A stretch of DNA of 64,000 nt, taken from assembly GCF_030123105.1 (NCBI RefSeq), contig NZ_CP126095.1:1922001-1986000 (forward strand), given 5' to 3'. The notes beneath the pieces are model-generated. The model was given only the letters and a program-made list of their open reading frames with translations, was not told the DNA's origin and did no database searches. The DNA is from Paenibacillus sp. G2S3 (GTDB lineage: Bacteria; Bacillota; Bacilli; Paenibacillales; Paenibacillaceae). Below, in pieces: positions 26,904 to 36,016 of this stretch (positions are counted from its first letter, which is position 1; every line of letters starts with the position of its first letter). Position numbers and translations under genes: made by a program.

Positions 26904-29348
26904 ATGTCCAGCAAACGACCTTGGAAAATATACGCAATCCATCATTCACATACAGATATCGGATATACAGAGCGTCAAGAGAAAATTCAGCAGTATCATG
27001 TTAATTTTATTCGCCAGGTCCTGCATATTTTACGTGAAAGCAAATCGGGACGTCGTCCGGAATGGCAAGGCTTTAAGTGGGTTTGTGAGACCTTTTGGCC
27101 GATTGAAACCTTTCTTAAGCAGGCGACAGAGCAAGAGAAGATAGAGTTCGCTGAAGGCGTGAGACAGGGAGATATCGGGTTGTCGGGGACTTATCTAAAT
27201 ATGACAGAATTAATTGGTAAAGAGCTGTTCCAATCGATGATTGCTCGGGTATGTGATTACGGACAGTCCATACAAATTCCTGTAACATCGGCAATGACAG
27301 CAGATATTAACGGTTTTAGCTGGGGGTATGGTCAGGTATTGCTGGATGCTGGGATCCAGAATCTGTCCACCTGTATTCATACGCATCACGGAATGTTCCC
27401 TTGCTGGAAAAAGCAGCAGCCGTTCTGGTGGGAGATGCCTTCAGGGGATCGCCTGTTGACGTGGAGCGGAGAGCATTATGTGTTCGGAAATGATCTGGGG
27501 CTTGTACCTGGCATGGGTGGTAAATATACGATTAAAGATGAATTCGATATGAGCAAGGGCGCGGATTTTGAAATTGCTGAACAACGGATCGAGCGTTATA
27601 TCGATCGTCTGACAGAGGATGGCTATGCATTCGATTTCTTTCCGGCGATGTTCTCAGGCTTACCAACGGATAATAACCCACCCAATGCGGCGGCAATGGA
27701 GTTTATCCAGCAATGGAACACCAAGCATGGGGACCGGATTTTGATTCAAATGGCTACGCTAGATGACTTCTTTGCAGAAGTCCGTGCCCATGCAGCTCAG
27801 CACCCGGAAGATATTCCTGTCTATCGCGGAGATTGGCCCGATTGGTGGACGGATGGGGTTGGCTCTACACCAAAGCATGTGCAAGTATTTCGTGAGGCGC
27901 AGCGGGTGTACCAAAAAGTAAGAAGACTAGATCCTAATTATGACATCATTTCTCCGGAAGCGATTAAAGAAATGGAATATCAATTAACGATGTTCGCTGA
28001 ACACACATGGGGCTATCATTCTTCCATTTCGGAGCCTTGGAACCCGTTTGTTCAAGAGTTGGGTTTGCGCAAGGAGGCTTTTGCTGCAAATGCGAGCACC
28101 GCTGCACATCGTGCGTTGTACGAAATCCTTGAAGCCAAGGGAGATGCACTGCTTGCACCGGGTCGGCCGATGAAGTTCAAAATTTGTAATCCTTACAGCT
28201 ATGTTCAGGAGGATCATGCCCATCTTATTCTTGAGGGTTGGTATTACGAGCAGATTAAGGAAGGGTTTGAGGTGCGTGATTTCAATACAGGTGAGGTGCT
28301 CCCATCTCAACTGCGTCTTGCGCATCGCGGGGTTATTGTAACGATTCCGGTCATGTTGGAGCCCCAGGAAGAAAAAGTGCTTCATATCGTAGCGGTTAAG
28401 CCAACAATCAAAACCGCATATATGAATGATTATGTGGCATCGGATCGTGTATTGGATTTGGATGTTACTCATGAAGTAAAGGACTTCCATGTCACATCCA
28501 CATATGCTGAAACACCATTTGTACGCATTGAATGGAAGAAGGGTGAAGGAATCACCTCTTGGAAGGATAAGCAGACTGGACAGGAACTGCTGCGTGCGGA
28601 CCGGAATCATCATGCATTCACGCCGGTATATGATGTCACACCAGCCACAAAGGTGGTCGAAATGACGGAGGTTCGTCGTCTTATGGGCCGTAATCGGAAA
28701 GGTCCGAATGCGATTGTATCTACAGGTTTATTGACAAGTGCAGAAATTATTGAACAGGGGACGCTTTATAGCATGATTCAATTGACCTATGAAGTCTCCG
28801 GTTGTGAGCATTATTCCTTATTCTTAACCGTGTATGCGGATCGTCCTCGTGTAGACGTGGCGGTACGGATGCATAAGGAAAGTGTATGGAAGCCTGAGAA
28901 TTTGTACGTCTCACTTCCGTTTGGCAGCGCATTGACAACCTCTACGCAGGAGCTGTGGGTAGATAAGATGGATGCCCTAACTCGTCTGCGCAAGGATCAA
29001 TTACCAGGCAGCTTGGCTGATTATACGGCTGTTGGCGAAGGTGCTGCATACATTTCGAAGGATCAAGGTATTGTGATCGCGATGCCAGACACTCCGTTGA
29101 TTCAACTGGGCGCTTTAGAGCATAAATATCGTCTACTTAATGGTGATGCAAGACTGGAACAGGACCCTGCACACTTATATGCCTGGGTGATGAATAACTA
29201 TTGGGAAACCAACTTTGCAGCTACACTTGGCGGCTTCTATGAATTCCGCTATTACATTACATGGGGTGAGAAGTTTAACAACCCTGAAGTATCGTTCAAC
29301 ATGTGTCGGGGGATGAATGCAGGAATCCTGGCGTGGAGACAGTTCTAG
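26904..29348 (+). CDS. Alpha-mannosidase, GH38, cytoplasmic
   Basis: 814 residues, no signal peptide. The metal-site motif HHSHTDIGYT lies at residues 13-22 (H16, D18), and MTADINGFSWG at 131-141 gives D134, the expected nucleophile and zinc ligand. AEHTWGYHSS further on matches the second conserved His region of the family. GH38 removes alpha-linked mannose from high-mannose or trimmed N-glycans. The start is ATG 26904 after GGGAGAG, 53 bases beyond GH130. Together with GH125 at 31707 it would cover alpha-1,2/1,3 and alpha-1,6 linkages. No oddities were seen. Confidence 0.94.
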   Translation: MSSKRPWKIYAIHHSHTDIGYTERQEKIQQYHVNFIRQVLHILRESKSGRRPEWQGFKWVCETFWPIETFLKQATEQEKIEFAEGVRQGDIGLSGTYLNMTELIGKELFQSMIARVCDYGQSIQIPVTSAMTADINGFSWGYGQVLLDAGIQNLSTCIHTHHGMFPCWKKQQPFWWEMPSGDRLLTWSGEHYVFGNDLGLVPGMGGKYTIKDEFDMSKGADFEIAEQRIERYIDRLTEDGYAFDFFPAMFSGLPTDNNPPNAAAMEFIQQWNTKHGDRILIQMATLDDFFAEVRAHAAQHPEDIPVYRGDWPDWWTDGVGSTPKHVQVFREAQRVYQKVRRLDPNYDIISPEAIKEMEYQLTMFAEHTWGYHSSISEPWNPFVQELGLRKEAFAANASTAAHRALYEILEAKGDALLAPGRPMKFKICNPYSYVQEDHAHLILEGWYYEQIKEGFEVRDFNTGEVLPSQLRLAHRGVIVTIPVMLEPQEEKVLHIVAVKPTIKTAYMNDYVASDRVLDLDVTHEVKDFHVTSTYAETPFVRIEWKKGEGITSWKDKQTGQELLRADRNHHAFTPVYDVTPATKVVEMTEVRRLMGRNRKGPNAIVSTGLLTSAEIIEQGTLYSMIQLTYEVSGCEHYSLFLTVYADRPRVDVAVRMHKESVWKPENLYVSLPFGSALTTSTQELWVDKMDALTRLRKDQLPGSLADYTAVGEGAAYISKDQGIVIAMPDTPLIQLGALEHKYRLLNGDARLEQDPAHLYAWVMNNYWETNFAATLGGFYEFRYYITWGEKFNNPEVSFNMCRGMNAGILAWRQF

Positions 29349-29375
29349 TTCAGGTGAACGGGAGGACTTGTAGCT

Positions 29376-31685
29376 ATGAGGTATAAAGATTCATCCTTGC
29401 CGATTCATGAGCGTGTTAGAGATTTATTGGCCCATATGTCGCTGGAGGAGAAAATCGGGCAGCTCCTCCAGCCCTTTGGCTGGAAAGCGTATGAGAAATC
29501 AGAAGGCAGGATTCAACTGACTGAAGCATTTAAGGGAGCAGTCGCAAAAGGTGGCGTGGGTTCTTTGTATGGTGTGCTGCGTGCAGATCCTTGGACAGAG
29601 GTAACGCTTGAAACAGGGTTGTCCCCGATGGAAGGTGCAGAAGTAACGAATCTGATCCAGCAATATGCCATTGAACATACACGTCTGGGTATTCCGATTC
29701 TGTTGGGCGAGGAATGCTCTCATGGTCATATGGCGATTGGTAACACCGTCTTTCCCGTACCGCTTGCCATTGGAAGTACATGGAATAGGGAATTGTTCCG
29801 GCAGATCTGCCAAGCAGTGGCTGCAGAGACTCGCGCTCAAGGAGGGACAGCAACCTACTCCCCAGTACTAGATATTGTACGTGATCCGCGTTGGGGGCGA
29901 ACAGAAGAATGCTTTGGGGAAGATCCATATTTAAATAGTGAAATGGCAGTTGCTGCAGTGAGGGGCTTACAAGGTGATTCATTAAATACAGACCATACGA
30001 TCCTGGCAACATTAAAGCATTTCGTCGCGTATGGCAGCTCGGATGGTGGTCGTAATGCTGACACCGTACGGTTGGGAAAACGCGAATTAATGGAGAAGGA
30101 TTTGCTGCCATTCCAGAAGGCAATTGAAGCTGGGGCGAAGTCTGTTATGACTGCTTACAATGAGATTGATGGTGTTCCGTGTACCTCAAGCAAGGCGTTG
30201 TTAACAGATGTGCTTCGTGAGCAATGGGGCTTTGAAGGCTTCGTCATTACGGATTGTGGTGCGATCAGCCAGCTTAAACACGGTCACCAGATTTGTGAGA
30301 CCGAAGAAGAGGCAGCATCACTTGCACTTAAAGCTGGTGTGGATATGGAGATGTCTGGTGAAACATTTGGCAGATGTCTAATGAACGCATTGCGGCTTCA
30401 GTTGATTGAGATTTCCGATATTGATCTCGCAGTTGAACGAATTCTGCGTGCGAAGTTTGAATTGGGACTGTTTGAACGTCCCTTTGTTGATCCGGCAACA
30501 GCACAGCGCGTCGTTGGACAGCAGTTGCATGTAGAGATGGCGCGACAAGCTGCACGCGAAGGTATCATTCTTTTGAAGAATCATGATGATGCTCTGCCGC
30601 TTTCTCCGTCACTTGGTAAGATTGCTGTTATTGGGCCGAATGCCAACAATATTTATAATCAATTGGGTGACTATACTTCGCCACAGGAGCGTCATCACAT
30701 CGTTACCGTTTTGGACGGGGTCCGTGCTAAATGTGATGGACTCAGCGAAGTGCTGTATGCTCCGGGCTGCCGCGTGAAAGATCCATCGAAAGCAGGCTTT
30801 GAGATGGCAATGGAGGTAGCGTCAGCAGCGGATACCATTATTGCAGTCGTCGGGGGATCGAGTGCACGTGATTTCGGTGAAGGTACGATTGATTTGAAGA
30901 CAGGCGCCGCCGTCATTACGGATCAATTTAGTCTTAGTGATATGGATTGTGGGGAAGGCTTCGATCGTGCAGAGCTCAACTTATGCGGTGTGCAGCTTGA
31001 ACTGCTGCAGGAGCTGCACACCTTGAACAAAAAACTGATTGTTATCTATATCAATGGTCGCCCCATTGTCGAGCCTTGGGTAGATGAGCATGCGGATGCC
31101 ATTCTGGAGGCTTGGTATCCGGGACAGCAGGGTGGGCATGCGATTGCTGATATTTTGTTCGGAGACTATAATCCATCCGGTCGCCTTACGCTGTCCATTC
31201 CAAAGCATCCAGGGCAATTACCGATTTATTATAATAAGAAACGCTCCAGAGGTCATCGCTATCTCGAGGTGGACTTTCATCCACAATATGTATTTGGTTA
31301 TGGTCTAAGCTATACAAGCTATCAATACGAGCATATTCGCTTGGATCAGACACAAATAGAGTTGGATGGTTCTTGTACTGTATCCGTGGAGGTAACGAAT
31401 ATTGGCGATGTTGCTGGACATGAGGTTGTTCAACTATATATAAAAGATTGCACTAGCACAATCACACGCCCGGAACGAGAATTAAAAGGATTTCAGAAGA
31501 TTTATATTGAGCCTGGTGAGATGCGTATCGTTCAATTTCATATTACTCCGCGGGAGCTGCAGTTTGTCGGCTCTGATTTGCAGTGGATGGTTGAGCCCGG
31601 CAAATTTGAGATCATGATTGGATCGAACGTAGGCAGTACCATTTCAACAAGCTTAGAGGTTGTTCCTCGTAACTTGAGATCGTAA
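29376..31685 (+). CDS. GH3 beta-glycosidase (beta-glucosidase/beta-xylosidase type), cytoplasmic
   Basis: 769 residues, no signal peptide; full three-part GH3 layout of barrel, alpha/beta sandwich and C-terminal fibronectin III-like domain (NIGDVAGHEVVQLYIKD). The nucleophile is D293 in VITDCGAI. The acid/base E527 in CGEGFDRAEL is present, which argues against the NagZ beta-N-acetylglucosaminidase branch, whose members lack it. GEECSHGHMAIGN near residue 111 is close to beta-xylosidase and exo-glycosidase members. In this locus one attractive role is removal of the core beta-1,2-xylose of plant N-glycans, but a beta-glucosidase is equally allowed by sequence. It begins 27 bases after GH38 with GGGAGGA upstream. 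Confidence 0.93.
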   Translation: MRYKDSSLPIHERVRDLLAHMSLEEKIGQLLQPFGWKAYEKSEGRIQLTEAFKGAVAKGGVGSLYGVLRADPWTEVTLETGLSPMEGAEVTNLIQQYAIEHTRLGIPILLGEECSHGHMAIGNTVFPVPLAIGSTWNRELFRQICQAVAAETRAQGGTATYSPVLDIVRDPRWGRTEECFGEDPYLNSEMAVAAVRGLQGDSLNTDHTILATLKHFVAYGSSDGGRNADTVRLGKRELMEKDLLPFQKAIEAGAKSVMTAYNEIDGVPCTSSKALLTDVLREQWGFEGFVITDCGAISQLKHGHQICETEEEAASLALKAGVDMEMSGETFGRCLMNALRLQLIEISDIDLAVERILRAKFELGLFERPFVDPATAQRVVGQQLHVEMARQAAREGIILLKNHDDALPLSPSLGKIAVIGPNANNIYNQLGDYTSPQERHHIVTVLDGVRAKCDGLSEVLYAPGCRVKDPSKAGFEMAMEVASAADTIIAVVGGSSARDFGEGTIDLKTGAAVITDQFSLSDMDCGEGFDRAELNLCGVQLELLQELHTLNKKLIVIYINGRPIVEPWVDEHADAILEAWYPGQQGGHAIADILFGDYNPSGRLTLSIPKHPGQLPIYYNKKRSRGHRYLEVDFHPQYVFGYGLSYTSYQYEHIRLDQTQIELDGSCTVSVEVTNIGDVAGHEVVQLYIKDCTSTITRPERELKGFQKIYIEPGEMRIVQFHITPRELQFVGSDLQWMVEPGKFEIMIGSNVGSTISTSLEVVPRNLRS

Positions 31686-31706
31686 TCACGGGAGGGTTAC
31701 CAAATT

Positions 31707-33029
31707 ATGAAAGAGCATCGTTTACCTACTATTGAAATTAATAAGTTCCCTCTGCCTCAGGCGGTTCAACAAGTCATGAAGGACGCTAGTGAACGTCTGG
31801 CTCATCGTCCAAAGCTGCGTCAATTGTTCCAGAATTGTTTTCCAAACACATTAGAAACAACTACTAAACTGCTGGATGACGGAACAACGTTCGTGTTAAC
31901 TGGCGATATTCCGGCGATGTGGCTGCGTGACTCTGTTGAGCAGGTTATTCATTATGTTCCTTTTGCCAAGGAAGATGCTGAGCTTCAGCGGATTCTAGAA
32001 GGCTTAATACGCCGTCATATGTTTTATATTCAAATCGATCCCTATGCGAATGCCTTTAACGAGTCTGCAAATGATTGGCACTGGAATGCAACGGATGAGA
32101 CAGACAGCTCGCCTTGGGTATGGGAGCGTAAATTCGAGCTGGATTCCATGTGCTTCTCATTCCGCTTGGCATACCTATATTGGAAAGAAACTGGACGCAC
32201 CGGGATCTTTGATGAAGTTTTCCGAACCTCACTACTGAAGATGTTGAACGTATGGCAGATTGAACAGGAGCACAAGGAGCAGTCAACCTACCGCTTTCAA
32301 CGTCACAACGGCATCGTGATAGATACATTACGTAAGAACGGTTTGGGGATGCCGGTAAATAATGTTGGACTGATCTGGTCAGGCTTCCGCCCCAGCGATG
32401 ATGTGTGTGACTTTCACTTCAATATTCCATCGAATATGTTCGCCGCTGTAACGCTTCGACAATTGCAGGAAATTGCTCAATATGTATATAGAGATTCAAA
32501 GCTCGTAGCCCGAATGTCGGCAATGGAAGAAGAAATCCGGCATGCAATTGAGCTTTATGGAATCATTGACCATTCCAAATACGGCAAGATGTATGCGTTC
32601 GAAACGGATGGTTTCGGTAACCATTTATTGATGGACGATGCAGGTACCCCTAGCTTGATGTCTGCACCCTATCTAGGTTACTGTGCGCCAGATGATCCGA
32701 TATATTTGAATACCCGTAGATTTGCTCTTAGTGAGGATAATCCCTATTTCTTCAAAGGCGAGAAGCTGAGCGGCATTGGTAGTCCACATACTAGCACGGG
32801 ATTCGTATGGCATCTTGCTTATACGATGCAGGGTTTAACTGCAGTTGATCCTCAAGAGATGCTCGAGATGATTGAAATCTGTGAGTCGACAGATGCTGGT
32901 ACTGGATTTATGCATGAGGGATTTGATGTAAATGATTCTACTAACTTTACACGTGAATGGTTCGCTTGGTCGAACAGCCAGTTCGCGCAGCTTGTGTGGA
33001 AGGCATTAGAATCAGGCATATTGACCTAA
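31707..33029 (+). CDS. Exo-alpha-1,6-mannosidase, GH125, cytoplasmic
   Basis: 440 residues, the usual family length. The family (formerly DUF1237) is recognised by TGDIPAMWLRDSVEQV at residues 65-80, NVGLIWSGFRPSDD, and the C-terminal HEGFDVNDSTNFTREWFAWS. Characterised members are inverting alpha-1,6-mannosidases acting on the N-glycan core after other branches are gone. There is no signal peptide. ATG 31707 follows GGGAGGG. Its presence with GH38 and GH130 is the strongest single indication that this locus is for N-glycans rather than plant mannans, which lack alpha-1,6-mannose. Confidence 0.95.
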   Translation: MKEHRLPTIEINKFPLPQAVQQVMKDASERLAHRPKLRQLFQNCFPNTLETTTKLLDDGTTFVLTGDIPAMWLRDSVEQVIHYVPFAKEDAELQRILEGLIRRHMFYIQIDPYANAFNESANDWHWNATDETDSSPWVWERKFELDSMCFSFRLAYLYWKETGRTGIFDEVFRTSLLKMLNVWQIEQEHKEQSTYRFQRHNGIVIDTLRKNGLGMPVNNVGLIWSGFRPSDDVCDFHFNIPSNMFAAVTLRQLQEIAQYVYRDSKLVARMSAMEEEIRHAIELYGIIDHSKYGKMYAFETDGFGNHLLMDDAGTPSLMSAPYLGYCAPDDPIYLNTRRFALSEDNPYFFKGEKLSGIGSPHTSTGFVWHLAYTMQGLTAVDPQEMLEMIEICESTDAGTGFMHEGFDVNDSTNFTREWFAWSNSQFAQLVWKALESGILT

Positions 33030-33084
33030 AGTATAGTCACCATAAGCGGGATAGAATTCATTCAACTGTATAGGAGTGACAACT

Positions 33085-34902
33085 ATGTTCGAGAAAAGAC
33101 CTATTAACCCTATTCGGTTCATTCAACAAATGAAGCCAGATACAGTTACGCCTTATGCAAAAGCTGGAGTGCAGCGAGGTTTTGAGGCAATACTGTCCCC
33201 GCTACTTCAACAAGCAGCGATGAATTCCACTAGTGTTATTCACGTTGCGATTGATGGAACGCACGGTGCCCAATATCAGGACGTCCTGGCAAGGATCATA
33301 GATGTATTGCAACAAGAGGGGCATAAGACAGTTCTCATCGGAACCAATAGCTTTATGAAGACAAGTGAAGAGCTGCGAACGTTCTTTGAAGCGAATATTA
33401 CAGATAATCGTGCATTTGGTTATTTTTCGGATGCTAAGCTTGCAGATTATTTCATTCCAGAAGCACAAGACAAGATAGACAACTTCAAAAAACAGATTCA
33501 ATTCCCTGTCGACCAAACAACCTTCATCATCACGTTTGGACCAGGGGCCTATTGGCTCGGGAACGGCAACTACGATATTACCTACTTCTTGGATGTCTCT
33601 CGTGAGTATCAGCAAGTGGAGCATAAAGCACATTTATTGAATTTCGGTTTTAGTTGGAACCGAGATGTAGTGGAGAAGTATAAAATCTGTCTATTTGTGG
33701 AATGGCCTGTGCTAGAAACTTACCGAAAAAAAGTATTGGATTCGATCCACTATTACGTTGATATGAATGAGCCCGAGTGTCCCAAGCTTACAACGGTCTT
33801 CACCCTACGCCAGATGATTGCAGATATCGCCAAGTCCCCTATGCGTGTGAAGCCGTTCTTCGCGCCAGGGATATGGGGCGGTCAATATTTGAAGAAATTC
33901 GCGGAGCTTCCGAAGGAGTGGGCCAACTGCGCATGGAGCTTTGAGCCGATTGCACCGGAGAACTCCATTTTGCTGAAGTATAACGACGAAATAATTGAGG
34001 TCCCTTTCCTCATCGTCATGCATTATGAGCATCCGGCCATTCTCGGGAATCGTATTGTCGGGCTGTTTGGCGATTATTTTCCGATTCGCTTCGACTACCT
34101 TGATACCATCGACGGAGATAGCTTGTCGTGCCAGGTACATCCGAAGCAGGAGTATATTCGGGAGACATTTAATGAATTTATGGCACAGCAAGAATCGTAC
34201 TATATCATGGAGAATTTAGAGAATACATCTGTGTTTCTGGGGCTGACCGAACAATGTACGAAGGAGGAATTCTTTAACGCCGTACACCATGCACAAGAAA
34301 CAGGTGAACCCATTCAAATCACTGATTTCGTTAATCAATATGAAGCGAATAAGGGAGATTTATTCCTAATTCCTACAGGGACTGTTCATGCTTCCGGAAA
34401 GAATAACTTAGTACTCGAAATATCCTCTACGACATGGTGGTTTACTTTCAAGATCTACGATTTCCTACGTAAAGGAATGGATGGCAAGCCACGTCCTATT
34501 AATATAGATCATGCCTTTGACAATATTGATTTCGATAAAAGAACGGCATGGGTTGAGGACAATTTGATTCCTAAGCCAAGCTTGCGGCAAACGCAGGGGC
34601 TTAACGAGGAGTATGTTCTTGGACAGCGTGACGATCTACTGTTCTATGTTCATCGTGTGCATCTGCATGATACATGGGAGGATCATACAAATAACGAAAT
34701 GGTAATGTATAACTTGGTTGAGGGAGGTAAGGTCCGTATAGTATCCTGTGCAGATGAATCTATTTATGTCGAGTTACAATACGCGGAATCATATATCCTC
34801 CCAGCCGTGTTCGGTGCCTACAAAATAATAAATATCGGAAATAAGCCGTGTAAGCTTGTGAAAGCTGGCGTATCCAAGGCATGGGATGTGAGTCTCCTTT
34901 GA
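33085..34902 (+). CDS. manA: Class I mannose-6-phosphate isomerase with large N-terminal kinase-like extension
   Basis: 605 residues from ATG 33085, with TAGGAG eight bases upstream; GTG 33076 overlaps that site. The C-terminal ~350 residues are a type I isomerase: SCQVHPKQEY supplies zinc ligands and FLIPTGTVHASG... the second cupin His. It converts mannose-6-phosphate to fructose-6-phosphate, the exit of mannose to glycolysis. The N-terminal ~230 residues (from HVAIDGTHGAQYQDVL) resemble a uridine-kinase-like nucleotide fold in strand order, but the P-loop GKS is missing, so I infer an inactive or regulatory domain. Typical class I enzymes are 310-400 residues. The ROK kinase gene overlaps its stop. 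Confidence 0.88.
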   Translation: MFEKRPINPIRFIQQMKPDTVTPYAKAGVQRGFEAILSPLLQQAAMNSTSVIHVAIDGTHGAQYQDVLARIIDVLQQEGHKTVLIGTNSFMKTSEELRTFFEANITDNRAFGYFSDAKLADYFIPEAQDKIDNFKKQIQFPVDQTTFIITFGPGAYWLGNGNYDITYFLDVSREYQQVEHKAHLLNFGFSWNRDVVEKYKICLFVEWPVLETYRKKVLDSIHYYVDMNEPECPKLTTVFTLRQMIADIAKSPMRVKPFFAPGIWGGQYLKKFAELPKEWANCAWSFEPIAPENSILLKYNDEIIEVPFLIVMHYEHPAILGNRIVGLFGDYFPIRFDYLDTIDGDSLSCQVHPKQEYIRETFNEFMAQQESYYIMENLENTSVFLGLTEQCTKEEFFNAVHHAQETGEPIQITDFVNQYEANKGDLFLIPTGTVHASGKNNLVLEISSTTWWFTFKIYDFLRKGMDGKPRPINIDHAFDNIDFDKRTAWVEDNLIPKPSLRQTQGLNEEYVLGQRDDLLFYVHRVHLHDTWEDHTNNEMVMYNLVEGGKVRIVSCADESIYVELQYAESYILPAVFGAYKIINIGNKPCKLVKAGVSKAWDVSLL

Positions 34903-35840
34903 AGCCTAAAGTCGTGATCGCTTTAGACGTGGGAGGAACCTTTATTAAATCTGGTTTAGTCGTGGACGGGGAATTGCTACAGGCTAGCTGTAAGCAGTAT
35001 CCTGCCCTTGCTGACCAAGATGCCGATGTGATTATTGAGCAATTTATTTCTATATTCGAAGATCAATATCAGTTCTATACCGTTACACTAGGGATAGCGG
35101 CAGACTGTACTTGGTGTATCGGTCTAGCTTTTCCCGGGCCTTTTGATTATCAGCAAGGTATATGTTACATTCAGGGGCTTAGTAAATATGAGGCGTTGTA
35201 TGGTGAGAATATACGAGAAGTATTGTATACCCGGTTCAAAACCATACAACATAAGGAACGGGCGAAGCACCTGCTGCAGGCAGATATTCGCTTTGAGAAT
35301 GATGCCAAGTTGTTTGCCTTAGGCGTAAGCAGGTTGTTTCCAAATGAACGATATATTTCGTTAACTATTGGGACAGGGTTAGGCTCCGCGTTTATTGATC
35401 ATGCATCGCTCCTTAACGAAGGGCCGGGTGTTCCTAAGGACGGTTGGCTCTATGATAAACCTTTCCTAGAGAGCTCCATAGATGATGCCTTATCACGTCG
35501 CGGAATTCTTCGCCTGGCTGAGCAGATGGGAGCTCTAGAAAAAGGGATGGACGTGAAGGAACTCGCAGAACATGCAAGAAACGGGAATAGCATGAGCTGC
35601 AAGGTATTTGAAGAATTCGGTACACGATTGGCTGAAATGCTAAAGTCCTATGTTGTAGAATATCAGCCAACCCGCATCGTTATTGGCGGTCAGATTTCCA
35701 AGAGCATCGATTTATTTGGTCCCGCTCTCCAGACGGGACTAGCTGATTCATCCATTGTTATATTTACTTCAGAGAATGTATCTGAGTTCACGCTTATCGG
35801 AATATCGAGATTATTTGATAATTCCTTAGGACTCAGGTGA
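34899..35840 (+). CDS. ROK-family sugar kinase, atypical (no zinc motif)
   Basis: 313 residues from TTG 34899, which overlaps the isomerase stop as TTGA; ATG 34881 in the same frame is an alternative with no clear ribosome site. The phosphate-binding ALDVGGTFIKSGLV at the N-terminus and the catalytic FENDAKLFALG identify a ROK kinase, and IGTGLGSAFID is the second nucleotide motif. The CxCGxxGCxE zinc motif that follows in most members is replaced by a DGWLYDKPFLESSIDDAL segment. The expected substrate is mannose or GlcNAc released by the upstream enzymes; the missing motif makes this uncertain. Last gene of the run. Confidence 0.85.
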   Translation: MKPKVVIALDVGGTFIKSGLVVDGELLQASCKQYPALADQDADVIIEQFISIFEDQYQFYTVTLGIAADCTWCIGLAFPGPFDYQQGICYIQGLSKYEALYGENIREVLYTRFKTIQHKERAKHLLQADIRFENDAKLFALGVSRLFPNERYISLTIGTGLGSAFIDHASLLNEGPGVPKDGWLYDKPFLESSIDDALSRRGILRLAEQMGALEKGMDVKELAEHARNGNSMSCKVFEEFGTRLAEMLKSYVVEYQPTRIVIGGQISKSIDLFGPALQTGLADSSIVIFTSENVSEFTLIGISRLFDNSLGLR

Positions 35841-35856
35841 GATGAACAATAACCAG

Positions 35857-35888
35857 AGCTGATTGGGTATCCAATCGGCTTTTTTTGT
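35857..35888 (+). terminator. Terminator ending the glycan-degradation run
   Basis: Stem AGCTGATTGG / CCAATCGGCT with a short loop followed by TTTTTTTGTTT. It begins 17 bases after the ROK kinase stop. Confidence 0.88.
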
Positions 35889-36016
35889 TTGCTGGCTAAT
35901 TTTCTATTAATCTCCCTATCATCCGATATCCCCTGAAGGGATACCCAGCCCCCGTTATTATTGGTATACTTTAACAAATGATTCTACTTATGGAGGGTTT
36001 AAGGAGGTTATGATCG

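Noticed and set aside
29376..31685. GH3 as an N-acetylglucosaminidase of NagZ type for the chitobiose core
   Set aside because: The glucosidase-type acid/base E527 and the C-terminal sandwich and fibronectin-like domains are present, unlike NagZ.
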